From: an uncultured Geobacteraceae bacterium
Lineage (GTDB): Bacteria; Desulfobacterota; Desulfuromonadia; Geobacterales; Pseudopelobacteraceae
Direction: 5' to 3'
Assembly (NCBI GenBank): GCA_903930585.1
Contig: CAIYZD010000469.1
Coordinates: 1-35,094, forward strand
DNA: 35,094 nt
Below are positions 16,662 through 25,239 of the stretch, piece after piece. How positions within the stretch are numbered: position 1 is the first letter of the stretch; each line of letters starts with the position of its first letter. The position numbers and the translations under genes were made by a program. Under the pieces are notes generated by a model. The model ran no database searches. It worked only from the letters and a program-made list of their open reading frames with translations, and was not told the origin of the DNA.

Positions 16662-17819
16662 ATGAAATCTGAAGAGTTTGACGTCGTCAGACAGAGCTTG
16701 GGCGGTATCAGCCGCAGGGATTTTCTCAAGTTCTGCTCCATCATGGCAGTCGGCATGGGGCTGCCGCTCAGCGCAGGAATGAAAATCGCCGAAGCAATTG
16801 TCAGCCCTCGGCGGCCCCCGGTTATCTGGCTCTCTTTCTCCGAATGTACCGGTTGTGTCGAATCGCTGCTCCGCTCCAACCATCCCTCCCTCGAACATCT
16901 TATCCTTGACCTGATCTCCCTGGATTATTCCGAAACGCTCTCTGCCGCAGCCGGCCATCAGGCAGAAGCGGCCAAGAACGCATCCATTATGGAGAACAAG
17001 GGGAAATTCATCCTGGTAGTGGATGGTGCGGTACCGACCAAGGACAACGGCATCTATTGCAAAATTGCCGGTAATACCGCCCTGGAGATTCTGAACAGCA
17101 CCGCACCTCATGCGGCAGCCATTGTGGCTATGGGCTCCTGTTCCTCGTGGGGCGGTATTGCCGCGGCAGCGCCGAACCCCACCGGCGCCAAAGGGGTTCC
17201 GGAAATCCTGACCGGCAAGACGGTCATCACGATTCCCGGCTGTCCGCCGAATCCGTACAATCTACTCACCACCATTCTCCATTATGTCACCTTCAAGAAA
17301 CTGCCCGAACTGGACCAGCTGGGACGCCCGAAATTTGCCTACAGCCGCCTGATCCACGAAAACTGCGAACGGCGTCCGCACTTTGATGCCGGACGTTTTG
17401 CGACACAGTTCGGAGACGAACTGCACCGCAAGGGCGCCTGCCTGTATAAGCTCGGCTGCAAGGGACCGGAAACGCATGCCAACTGTTCGACACTTACCTT
17501 TGGCGAAACCGGCGCCGGTACCTGGCCGGTCGGTATCGGTCATCCCTGTTTCGGCTGCACCGAAAAAGGGGTCGGCTTCTCGACCCCGCTGCACACACTG
17601 GCAGTCATAAAGGATTTTACACCTCCAACGTTTTTCACCGAAGCCTTCCCCAACAAGGAGGGTCTCCCTTCCGGCCTCAAGTCCCTGGCAACCGGGACGG
17701 CAGGCATAGTGATCGGCGCAGCCGGAGCTGCAATGCTTACCGGCCTGGGAAAAAGCGACAAGAGTACCCAGGACACTCATTCCTCCGGCAGTGGAACTGA
17801 TCGCAGCAAGGAGGAGTAG
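16662..17819 (+). CDS. hybS: [NiFe] uptake hydrogenase small subunit
   Basis: 385 residues. A twin-arginine signal (SRRDFLKF, 17-24) exports the folded dimer to the periplasm. Cluster ligands seen: Cys62 and Cys65 (ECTGC), GSCSSWGG, PGCPPNP for the proximal cluster; GCKGPETHANC and GIGHPCFGC for the distal and medial ones. A C-terminal hydrophobic helix (about 344-363) anchors it to the membrane. It relays electrons from the NiFe site to HybA/HybB and the quinone pool. The proximal site has the standard four-Cys pattern (ECTGC, WGG), not the six-Cys oxygen-tolerant pattern. GGAGGTGA lies at ideal spacing. It is first of the five hyb genes, in the Geobacter hybSABLP order. Confidence 0.96.
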   Translation: MKSEEFDVVRQSLGGISRRDFLKFCSIMAVGMGLPLSAGMKIAEAIVSPRRPPVIWLSFSECTGCVESLLRSNHPSLEHLILDLISLDYSETLSAAAGHQAEAAKNASIMENKGKFILVVDGAVPTKDNGIYCKIAGNTALEILNSTAPHAAAIVAMGSCSSWGGIAAAAPNPTGAKGVPEILTGKTVITIPGCPPNPYNLLTTILHYVTFKKLPELDQLGRPKFAYSRLIHENCERRPHFDAGRFATQFGDELHRKGACLYKLGCKGPETHANCSTLTFGETGAGTWPVGIGHPCFGCTEKGVGFSTPLHTLAVIKDFTPPTFFTEAFPNKEGLPSGLKSLATGTAGIVIGAAGAAMLTGLGKSDKSTQDTHSSGSGTDRSKEE

Positions 17820-17821
17820 CC

Positions 17822-18904
17822 ATGGCCATCAGCAGACGAAATTTTCTGAAAGGAGTTGCCGGTAGCGGTGTTGTGCTTGCCGCAGGCGTGCCGGCGGCAG
17901 AAGCCAGGATGTCGAAAGAGCTGCCGCCCGACGCGGTCGGCCTGCTCTATGATGCGACACTCTGCATCGGTTGCAAGTCCTGCATGGTCAACTGCAAGAC
18001 CCACAACAGCGTACCCGGCGGGGCGCTCTATAAGGAGAGCCTGGTTACCGGCCTCGCCGATTCCTTCCGTTGCAGTAAATCAGAACAAACGGAGCCGATG
18101 AAATCTCCCTCCTATGAGACGGAAGGGGTCAAGGGAAACGAAGGTATTTGGGATGCATCTCAGGATCTTTCCGGAAAAACGCTCAGCATCATCAAGGCAT
18201 ACCGGAACGGCACCGGTGAAAAGAAGGATGTTCCGATCAATGGGCATGCTTTCTTCAAGCAGCAGTGCATGCACTGCATTACCCCGGCCTGTGCATCGGT
18301 ATGCCCGGCAGGCGCCTTCACCAAGGATCCGAAAAACGGCATCGTCTATTATGAGGCGTACCGCTGCATTGGCTGTCGTTACTGCCAGATCGCGTGTCCG
18401 TTCAACCTTCCCCGCTACGAATGGAACGCCGTCTGGCCTGAAATAAGAAAATGCCAGCTCTGTCGGCACCGCATCAAGGAAGGGAAATATGCCGCCTGCG
18501 CAGAGCATTGTCCCACCGGCGCAACCGTCTACGGGAAAGTAACCGAACTCCGTGAAGAGGCAAAAAAACGGTTTGCCATGAAACCGGGGACTATCTACGA
18601 TTTTCCCATACAGACCCTGCACTCGAAGGAAACCAGTACACGGGCCGTCGCGCCCTATGCGGATAAAGTCTATGGCCTGACCGAGGCGGGTGGCACGCAG
18701 AACCTTATGCTTTCCGGCATCTCCTTTGATCTGCTCGGGCTCAGTAAAGACATCCCCAACGCCGCACTCCCGGATCTTACCTGGGCGTACATTGCCAAAG
18801 TTCCCTGGGTATTTCTGGGTGTCTTCCTCGGAGGGACCACGCTTTACGCGATAACCCACCGCGGAGGCAAGAACGGCCCGGACAAGGGAGGCCATCATGA
18901 TTGA
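17822..18904 (+). CDS. hybA: Hydrogenase ferredoxin-like electron-transfer subunit HybA
   Basis: 360 residues, 2 nt after hybS, with AGGAGG before the ATG. A Tat signal (SRRNFLKG, 4-11) is followed by four four-cysteine motifs in the DMSO-reductase-type Fe-S arrangement: CIGCKSCMVNC, CMHCITPACASVCP, CIGCRYCQIACP and CQLC...CAEHCP. A C-terminal TM helix (about 325-345, VPWVFLGVFLGGTTLYAI) anchors it. It passes electrons from the small subunit to HybB. An inserted stretch of about 60 residues between the first and second motif (about 75-135) is typical for HybA. Its 3' end overlaps hybB by 8 bp. Confidence 0.95.
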   Translation: MAISRRNFLKGVAGSGVVLAAGVPAAEARMSKELPPDAVGLLYDATLCIGCKSCMVNCKTHNSVPGGALYKESLVTGLADSFRCSKSEQTEPMKSPSYETEGVKGNEGIWDASQDLSGKTLSIIKAYRNGTGEKKDVPINGHAFFKQQCMHCITPACASVCPAGAFTKDPKNGIVYYEAYRCIGCRYCQIACPFNLPRYEWNAVWPEIRKCQLCRHRIKEGKYAACAEHCPTGATVYGKVTELREEAKKRFAMKPGTIYDFPIQTLHSKETSTRAVAPYADKVYGLTEAGGTQNLMLSGISFDLLGLSKDIPNAALPDLTWAYIAKVPWVFLGVFLGGTTLYAITHRGGKNGPDKGGHHD

Positions 18905-20099
18905 CTTCACCAGATATATCGGTCGAAGACCGGGTACCGCCCTCAACAGACTGCTGGACGACACGCACAGCAAACATCTCGGCATCAAGATGGATACTCC
19001 GTTCACGAGAGTCCTGATTCTGCTGATCCTGGGAGCGCTCTTTGTTGCCGCCTACCGGCTTGCCTTCGGACTACGGGCATCAACGAACATGAACGACTAC
19101 TGGCCCTGGGGACTCTGGATCAGTTTTGACGTCCTGGGCGGGGTCGCCATGGCGGCCGGAGCATTCCTGATTGCGGGCGCGGTCTACATCCTGAACTGGA
19201 AAAAGTACAAGTGCATTGCCCGCGCCTCAATCCTGAACGCCTTTTTCGGTTATCTGCTGGCAGCCCTCTCCATCACCATGGATGTGGGACGCTCCGTTGT
19301 CATATGGCATCCCCTGATCATGTGGCAGATTAACTCCATCATGTTCCTCGTGGCCGTGCATCTCGTACTCTACCTCACCACCCTGGCCACGGAATCAAGT
19401 CCCATGGTCTTCGAGAAACTCGGCTGGGTGCGAACACTGCGTTTTGTCAGCCGCATCATGATAGGGGCCGTCATGTTCGGCGTGGCACTGTCGCTGCTCC
19501 ACCAATCCTCGCTGGGAGCCAACTACCTGATCGTGCCGAGCAAACTCTCTCCGCTCTGGTACAGCACACTCATGCCGTATCTGTTCCTCGTTTCCGCGAT
19601 CATGATGGGGCTTTCTATGGTCAGCTTTGAAACGATTCTGACCGGAAAGGTATTTAATCATCAGGCTCCGAAAGATGTTCTTGAAGGACTGTCGCGGGGA
19701 ATTCTCTACTCCGGCTCGGTCTACCTTGTCATGAAGATCTGGCTTCTCATTTCCGGACCGGGAGTCGGCGCCCTGTTCAGCAACGGTTTTCTGGGGACCA
19801 TGTGGGTGATAGAAATGGCCGTGGGAGTCGTGATCCCCATAATTCTGCTCGCAAAGGAAGCAAACCGGAAAAATATCGACTCCATCTTCGTCGTCAGTAT
19901 CCTGGTCATCGTCGGGGTCCTGTTTAACCGTCTCAATGTCGGCATTTTTGCCATATCGGGCTATGCAAACCGGGTTGGTGGAGACTATTTTCCCTCCATC
20001 ATGGAGTTCATCCTTACCGCCGGAATGGTTGCCTTTGCGATACTCGGGTTCAAGATCTGCGCGAAGTACCTGAACCTTTTTCCGGAAACGCATCATTAA
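18897..20099 (+). CDS. hybB: Hydrogenase membrane subunit HybB (NrfD family)
   Basis: 400 residues, polytopic with about ten TM helices and no heme-ligand pattern; it belongs to the NrfD/PsrC family of quinone-site subunits. Blocks shared with the formate dehydrogenase partner at 30343-31566 include YPWGLWISFDV-like (WPWGLWISFDVLGG), LHQSSLG and LFNRLNV(G)-like segments, so the two are paralogues. It accepts electrons from HybA and reduces menaquinone, possibly coupled to charge movement. It starts within the 3' end of hybA. Its stop is followed at once by a small hairpin (20101-20120) and the palindromic repeat element, which separate it from hybL. Confidence 0.94.
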   Translation: MIDFTRYIGRRPGTALNRLLDDTHSKHLGIKMDTPFTRVLILLILGALFVAAYRLAFGLRASTNMNDYWPWGLWISFDVLGGVAMAAGAFLIAGAVYILNWKKYKCIARASILNAFFGYLLAALSITMDVGRSVVIWHPLIMWQINSIMFLVAVHLVLYLTTLATESSPMVFEKLGWVRTLRFVSRIMIGAVMFGVALSLLHQSSLGANYLIVPSKLSPLWYSTLMPYLFLVSAIMMGLSMVSFETILTGKVFNHQAPKDVLEGLSRGILYSGSVYLVMKIWLLISGPGVGALFSNGFLGTMWVIEMAVGVVIPIILLAKEANRKNIDSIFVVSILVIVGVLFNRLNVGIFAISGYANRVGGDYFPSIMEFILTAGMVAFAILGFKICAKYLNLFPETHH

Positions 20100-20118
20100 C
20101 CTGACTATTGAAAAAGTC

Positions 20119-20239
20119 AGGTTGTTCTAAAACGGCTAGATCGTCGCCCCCGCAGAAAAACCTGCGGAGGCGTAGCAGCGCTACGCCGCACAAAAGGGAT
20201 TTCGAGGACGGCGGCAAGATGGCTGTTTTTCAACAACCT
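20119..20239. repeat. Palindromic REP/MITE-like element between hybB and hybL
   Basis: 121 bp. The ends are imperfect inverted repeats: the first 30 nt on the plus strand (AGGTTGTTCTAAAACGGC...) and the first 30 nt on the minus strand (AGGTTGTTGAAAAACAGC...) agree at most positions. Inside are two perfect hairpins, CCGCAG/CTGCGG (20150-20167) and GGCGTAGC-AGC-GCTACGCC (20169-20187). A separate small hairpin, CTGACT/AGTCAG, lies at 20101-20120 directly after the hybB stop. No protein is encoded. Such folded intergenic repeats may stabilise or attenuate mRNA between operon genes. Only one copy is visible in this window. Confidence 0.7.
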
Positions 20240-20256
20240 TTTAAGAGGAGGACGGT

Positions 20257-21957
20257 ATGACAACGCGAATCAGCATAGATCCGGTCACAAGAATTGAAGG
20301 CCATCTGCGGATAGACTGCGAACTTGATAACGGAAAAGTCAAAAAGGCATGGGCATCGGGCCAGATGTGGCGCGGTATCGAACTGATCCTCAAGGACCGC
20401 GACCCGCGCGAGGCATGGATCTACACCCAGCGCATCTGCGGGGTCTGCACCACGGTCCATGCCATTGCTTCAGTTCGGGCGGTGGAAAATGCCCTGAACC
20501 TGGAAGTCCCGCTCAACGCCCAGTACATCCGCAACATCCTGATGGCCGCCCATGCCATCCAGGATCACATCGTGCATTTCTACCATCTGTCGGCGCTGGA
20601 CTGGGTTGACGTCACTTCGGCCCTTAAGGCGGATCCGAAAAAGACGGCAGCCCTGGCCCAGGGGATTTCCAGCTGGCATCTGAACAGCGCCCAGGAATTC
20701 AGCCAGACCCAGACCAGGCTGAAAAGTTTCGTCGATTCCGGACAGTTGGGAATCTTCACCAACGGGTACTGGGGGCACCCGGCCATGAAACTCACCCCCG
20801 AGGTTAACCTGTTGGCCACAACCCACTACCTGCAGGCTCTGGATGTACAACGCAAGGCAAACATGATCGTATCAATCATCGGCGGCAAGACCCCGCACAT
20901 CCAGAACTTGGCCGTGGGAGGCGTGGCAAACCCCATCAATACCGACAGCCCCACCACCCTGACCGTAGAGCGCCTCTATTACGTAAAAACGCTCATCGAC
21001 GAACTGGGCGATTTCATCAACAATGTCTACTTCGTCGATGTCTGCGCCATCGGCGCCTTCTACAAGGAGTGGACCACCTACGGCGCCTGGATCACCAATT
21101 ATCTCTCCATGCCGGAATACCCGCAAGACAGCAAAGGAACTGTCTTTGATCTGCCGGGAGGCTATATTCCCGGCGGCGACATCAGTAAATTCCACCCGAT
21201 CAAAGGTTTCAACGATGACTACATCAAGAAAGGGGTACAGGAAAGCGTTAAACATGCATGGTACGACGGCAACGCCAACCACCATCCATGGGAAGGAGAG
21301 ACAAACCCTCTCTACACCGACTTTCAGGATGACGGCAAATATTCATGGGTCAAGGCGCCAACCTTCTATGACAAGCCGGCCCAGGTTGGTCCACTTGCCA
21401 ACGTACTCTGCATGTATGCCGCCGGGCACCAGGCAACCAGGAAGTACACCGACAAGGCCCTGAGCACCATCAGCAGCCTGGCTGGCGGAACTGTTCCCAT
21501 CCGTGCTCTCCATTCGACCATCGGCCGTCATGCCGCCCGGGCGGTACGGGCAGCGGTATTACATGAAACTCTTCAGAAACAGTGGCAGAACCTGATCGAC
21601 AACATTGCCGGCGGCGACACCAAAACATTCAACAAGCCGGAGTTCCCTACCGGTGAGGTACGGGGCGTCGGTCTGCACGAGGCGCCACGCGGTCTGCTCT
21701 CCCACTGGGTAGTAATCGATAAGGGCAAGATCAAAAATTATCAGGCGGTTGTCCCCTCAACCTGGAACTCCGGACCGCGTAACGCCAACGACGAGCCGGG
21801 CCCCTACGAGGCTTCCCTGGTCGGCACCCCGGTAGCGGATCCGCAGAAACCGCTGGAAGTGCTGCGTACTGTCCACTCCTTTGACCCGTGCCTGGCCTGT
21901 GCCATTCACCTGGTTGACAAGGAGAACAAGGAAATTGTCAAGGTCAGGGCGTTATAA
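20257..21957 (+). CDS. hybL: [NiFe] uptake hydrogenase large subunit
   Basis: 566 residues, with GAGGAGG before the ATG. It holds the NiFe(CN)2CO active site that oxidises H2 in the periplasm. The nickel ligands are Cys61 and Cys64 (RICGVC) and Cys545 and Cys548 (DPCLACAIH). After His551 a 15-residue tail (starting LVDKENKE) should be removed by the maturation protease HybP encoded next. Other conserved parts are RIEGHLRI near the N-terminus and GHPAMKL. It has no signal peptide of its own and is exported together with HybS by Tat. The palindromic element upstream leaves only about 17 nt for the ribosome-binding site. Confidence 0.97.
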   Translation: MTTRISIDPVTRIEGHLRIDCELDNGKVKKAWASGQMWRGIELILKDRDPREAWIYTQRICGVCTTVHAIASVRAVENALNLEVPLNAQYIRNILMAAHAIQDHIVHFYHLSALDWVDVTSALKADPKKTAALAQGISSWHLNSAQEFSQTQTRLKSFVDSGQLGIFTNGYWGHPAMKLTPEVNLLATTHYLQALDVQRKANMIVSIIGGKTPHIQNLAVGGVANPINTDSPTTLTVERLYYVKTLIDELGDFINNVYFVDVCAIGAFYKEWTTYGAWITNYLSMPEYPQDSKGTVFDLPGGYIPGGDISKFHPIKGFNDDYIKKGVQESVKHAWYDGNANHHPWEGETNPLYTDFQDDGKYSWVKAPTFYDKPAQVGPLANVLCMYAAGHQATRKYTDKALSTISSLAGGTVPIRALHSTIGRHAARAVRAAVLHETLQKQWQNLIDNIAGGDTKTFNKPEFPTGEVRGVGLHEAPRGLLSHWVVIDKGKIKNYQAVVPSTWNSGPRNANDEPGPYEASLVGTPVADPQKPLEVLRTVHSFDPCLACAIHLVDKENKEIVKVRAL

Positions 21958-21958
21958 G

Positions 21959-22447
21959 ATGCCGGACATGAATATTCTGGTTATGGGAATCGGTAATATT
22001 CTCCTTCAGGACGAAGGGGCGGGAGTCCGTGCTGTGGAAGAGTTCGCACGGAGATATGAGACACCTGCGTCTGTCGGACTTCTGGATGGCGGGACCAGCG
22101 GCATAGAGCTTCTCCAGCATATCCAGGGGAGGGGTGTCCTCGTCCTTATCGATGTTGTGCGCAATGGAGAACCGTACGGGACACTCTCCCGGTTTGAGGG
22201 AGATGCTGTCCCCTCCCTGTTTCAGAACAAGATTTCCCCGCACCAACTGGGGCTTTCGGACCTGCTGGCCACTGCACGGCTTTTGGGTTCAATGCCGGAA
22301 AAGGTAATCCTCTATGGAATCGAACCCAAAACCATAGAGACCGGTCTGGAGATGTCCGCAGAAATTGCCGGCAACATCGGCAGGTTGACGGATCTGATTG
22401 CGGATGAAATCCGGTCGCTGGGGGTAACGGTAACCTCCAGGCAATAA
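21959..22447 (+). CDS. hybP: Hydrogenase maturation endopeptidase
   Basis: 162 residues from the ATG 1 nt after the hybL stop; an in-frame ATG three codons on (21968) is an alternative. A HyaD/HybD-type M52 protease: NILVMGIGNILLQDEGAGVRAVEEF with the nickel-sensing Glu, LLDGGTSGIELL with the central Asp, and ISPHQLGLSDLL with the His; all three metal-contacting residues are present. It checks nickel insertion into HybL and then clips the C-terminal tail after the DPCxxCxxH motif, allowing folding and export. It is the last gene of the hyb operon; no convincing terminator follows. Confidence 0.94.
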   Translation: MPDMNILVMGIGNILLQDEGAGVRAVEEFARRYETPASVGLLDGGTSGIELLQHIQGRGVLVLIDVVRNGEPYGTLSRFEGDAVPSLFQNKISPHQLGLSDLLATARLLGSMPEKVILYGIEPKTIETGLEMSAEIAGNIGRLTDLIADEIRSLGVTVTSRQ

Positions 22448-22882
22448 TGCCCGGCCGATAAGACGGCGTCGGCGTAACCAATCATCAACAACCCCATGCA
22501 GCCATGCACGGTGACTGTCATGCGTTCACTGCCCGTATATCACCGCAATCGACAACTATAACCTCGAATACCACGATATTCTCATGACGAATTTTATGCT
22601 CTGCATATTCCAGATGCTGATTGTTCTTTTCGTGATCTTCATTTCCATCAAGCGCCCCTGTTCTAGTTTCACTAATTGTAAACAATGCCGGGAAAGCGGG
22701 CAAAACAAACACGCCCGCTCCAAAGACAACGGCTCCGCTGCTGCGAGTGTTTGATCCCACACCCCGCTCAAACCTTCGTACCAATGCGTATTCTGTCGCA
22801 ACTCCGTTTTTTTTCTTTGCCTCCCTCCCCGAATTGCGGGTAATATGTCCATGTTTATTCAATTTTAAGGGAACCCGAATCA
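22448..22882. other. 435-bp intergenic gap, hybP to ftsK
   Basis: No long conserved gene is seen here. It contains a possible 56-codon reading frame (22584-22754) and, inside that, a 7-bp hairpin AGCGGGC/GCCCGCT (22695-22719) without a T-tract. A run of eight T occurs near 22807. AAGGGAAC before the ftsK ATG is its ribosome-binding site. A minus-strand open frame across the gap reads as low-complexity sequence and runs into ftsK, so it is not accepted. Confidence 0.5.
22584..22754 (+). CDS. Possible small membrane protein (56 aa), unrecognised
   Basis: ATG to TGA, 56 codons. Residues 3-22 form one strongly hydrophobic helix (FMLCIFQMLIVLFVIFI) followed by a positively charged stretch and a Cys pair (NCKQC), then a hydrophilic tail. 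The frame stays open upstream to about 22518 without a start codon. The Shine-Dalgarno is poor. A single-span inner-membrane small protein is possible; a chance open frame is just as possible. No family was recognised. Confidence 0.3.
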   Translation: MTNFMLCIFQMLIVLFVIFISIKRPCSSFTNCKQCRESGQNKHARSKDNGSAAASV

Positions 22883-25231
22883 ATGAGCGCAGAAGAAGTA
22901 AAAAAAGAAAAACTGACCAAAGAGTTGCAGGGAATGGCGCTGGGAACTGTTGGCGTGTTTGTCCTGCTTGCGTTCCTGACCTATAATACCGCCGATGTTT
23001 CCTGGAACAGCTACTCCAACGAGGGGAGCATCCATAACCTTGGGGGGCGGCTGGGGGCACAGATCGCCGATCTGTTTTTCAGCAGCTTCGGTCTGGCATC
23101 TTACCTCATTCCCCTGGCGTTGCTCTACATGGCATATACGCTCTTCCGTTTCAAAGAGATCCGCCTCCGCTCATACAAACTGATGGCAGCCTCCGGCTTG
23201 TTCTTTTCCCTGGCAACCCTGTTTGCCTTTTTCCGAGACAAGACCGATTTATTCGGCCAGCAGGTGGCTACCGGCGGAGCGGTGGGCGTTATCGCGTCCC
23301 GCTCCCTCAAGGGGGCCGTCGGCGTTACAGGCGCCATGCTCCTGCTTCTGCCGCTCCTGGCCGCCTCTATCATGATACTGTCTAAATTTTCCTTTATCCT
23401 GTTTGCCGGCTGGTGGCTGGACAACTTCAAACACAAATGGGCCGCCTGGCAGGAGCGCCGCATTCACAACCGTGACGAGCAGAAACGAGCCAAGGCAAAA
23501 GAGGAAGGGCTTCCACCGGCGGCAACGGCGGCCGGCCCGGTCATCAAGCCACCGGTAGCGCCGCCTCCTCCCCCCACTATCATCAAGAAAGAAAAGGATA
23601 AAAAGAAAGAGGACGCCAAAACTGCCGCGGTACAGGAGACCTTTGAATTCATCAAGGCTGAAGGGGATTTTCACACCCCTCCGTTCTCGCTGTTGGATGT
23701 CCCTCCCACAACCGAAAAAACGCTCGACCGCGACGCGCTGACCATGAATGCACGGCTGCTGGAGAAAAAACTCAAAGATTACAACATCGACGGGGAAGTT
23801 GTTGAAATATGCCCCGGCCCGGTTATCACCATGTATGAATTTTCACCGGCCCCCGGCATTAAGATCAGCCGCATCGCCGGTTTGACGGATGATCTGACCA
23901 TGGCGCTGCAGGCCATGTCGATCCGCATCGTGGCGCCGATCCCCGGTAAAGGGGTCGTCGGCATCGAGGTTCCGAATCGCGACCGCGATATGGTGTTTCT
24001 GCGCGAGATTTTCAACTGCGAACATTTTTCACACAGCAAGATGAAACTGCCGTTGGCGCTGGGGAAAGATATTGCCGGACTCCCGGTTGTAACCGATCTG
24101 GCCAAAGCGCCGCATCTGCTGGTGGCCGGATCGACCGGTTCCGGCAAGTCGGTTTCAATCAATACCATGATTCTCTCGCTACTCTACACGTCCACCCCCA
24201 AAGACGTGCGCATGATCATGGTCGACCCCAAGATGCTGGAATTCTCAATGTACGAGGGGATCCCGCACCTGCTGTTGCCGGTCGTCACCGAACCGAAGAA
24301 AGCCTCACTAGCGCTAAAATGGGCAGTTAACGAGATGGAACGCCGCTACACACTGCTATCGGATAAAGGCGTGCGCAATATCGAATCCTACAACAAAAAA
24401 CTGGCCGGAGAACTGCTGGAACAAGAGGAGTTGCAGTCGCTTTCCGAAGCGGAAATTATCGAAGAACTTGAAGATATCGTTGACAATGGTGAAGCGCCCA
24501 TCGATACGCTTCCCTTCATGGTTGACGACGACATGCTGCTGGAGCACAGCCACCTCCCGTATATCGTGGTAATTGTGGACGAACTGGCCGACCTGATGAT
24601 GGTCGCCGGACGGGAGGTCGAGGAACATATCGCCCGCCTGGCACAGAAGGCGCGCGCTTCCGGCATCCATCTGATTCTGGCCACCCAGCGCCCTTCAGTG
24701 GATGTCATTACCGGCCTGATCAAGGCCAATCTGCCGTCCCGCATCTCGTTCCAGGTCACGTCAAAAGTCGATTCGCGCACCATCCTGGACACAAACGGCG
24801 CGGAAAGCCTGCTGGGCAATGGCGATATGCTCTACATGCCCCCCGGCACCTCGCGCCTCCAACGTATCCACGGCGCCTTTGTTTCCGACTCGGAAGTACA
24901 GCGGGTGGTTGATTTCCTCAAGAAACAGGGGAAACCGGTCTACGAGAAATCAATCATGGAGATGAAAGACGCGGATGAAAAGGGAGCTTCCGGGAATGAT
25001 GAAGAACAGGATGAACGATGGGAGGATGCGCTGCGACTGGTTGCGGAGACCAAGCAGGCCAGCATTTCCATGGTACAGCGTCGTCTCCGCATCGGCTACA
25101 ACCGGGCCGCCCGTATTGTTGAAATGATGGAGAGTGAGGGAATGATCGCTCCGAGCGACGGCACCAGCAAACCACGCGAGATTTATATGGAAATTATTAA
25201 CGCCTACCTGAATTCGCAATTTACGAGATGA
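22883..25231 (+). CDS. ftsK: DNA translocase FtsK/SpoIIIE
   Basis: 782 residues, in the usual range for short-linker FtsK. Four TM helices lie in the first about 190 residues, then a Pro/Ala/Lys-rich linker (about 200-250). The alpha/beta RecA-like motor has Walker A GSTGSGKS (about 415-422) and Walker B IVVIVDELADLMM (about 557-569). Motor hallmarks VDPKMLEF, ATQRPSVDVITG, NLPSRISFQVTSKVDSRTIL and LLGNGDMLY are present. The winged-helix gamma domain (about 713-777, SISMVQRRLRIGYNRAARIVEMME) recognises the polar KOPS sites. It pumps DNA at the division septum and activates XerCD at dif. The stop overlaps an ATG of the next frame. Confidence 0.96.
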   Translation: MSAEEVKKEKLTKELQGMALGTVGVFVLLAFLTYNTADVSWNSYSNEGSIHNLGGRLGAQIADLFFSSFGLASYLIPLALLYMAYTLFRFKEIRLRSYKLMAASGLFFSLATLFAFFRDKTDLFGQQVATGGAVGVIASRSLKGAVGVTGAMLLLLPLLAASIMILSKFSFILFAGWWLDNFKHKWAAWQERRIHNRDEQKRAKAKEEGLPPAATAAGPVIKPPVAPPPPPTIIKKEKDKKKEDAKTAAVQETFEFIKAEGDFHTPPFSLLDVPPTTEKTLDRDALTMNARLLEKKLKDYNIDGEVVEICPGPVITMYEFSPAPGIKISRIAGLTDDLTMALQAMSIRIVAPIPGKGVVGIEVPNRDRDMVFLREIFNCEHFSHSKMKLPLALGKDIAGLPVVTDLAKAPHLLVAGSTGSGKSVSINTMILSLLYTSTPKDVRMIMVDPKMLEFSMYEGIPHLLLPVVTEPKKASLALKWAVNEMERRYTLLSDKGVRNIESYNKKLAGELLEQEELQSLSEAEIIEELEDIVDNGEAPIDTLPFMVDDDMLLEHSHLPYIVVIVDELADLMMVAGREVEEHIARLAQKARASGIHLILATQRPSVDVITGLIKANLPSRISFQVTSKVDSRTILDTNGAESLLGNGDMLYMPPGTSRLQRIHGAFVSDSEVQRVVDFLKKQGKPVYEKSIMEMKDADEKGASGNDEEQDERWEDALRLVAETKQASISMVQRRLRIGYNRAARIVEMMESEGMIAPSDGTSKPREIYMEIINAYLNSQFTR

Positions 25232-25239
25232 GGGAGACT

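Noticed and set aside
20101-20120. CTGACT/AGTCAG hairpin after hybB as a full terminator
   Set aside because: The stem is only 6 bp, AT-containing and without a T-tract; complete termination would cut off hybL.
22518-23060. 180-codon minus-strand frame over the hybP-ftsK gap and ftsK start
   Set aside because: Composition is low-complexity, it overlaps the ftsK membrane domain, and no family features are seen.
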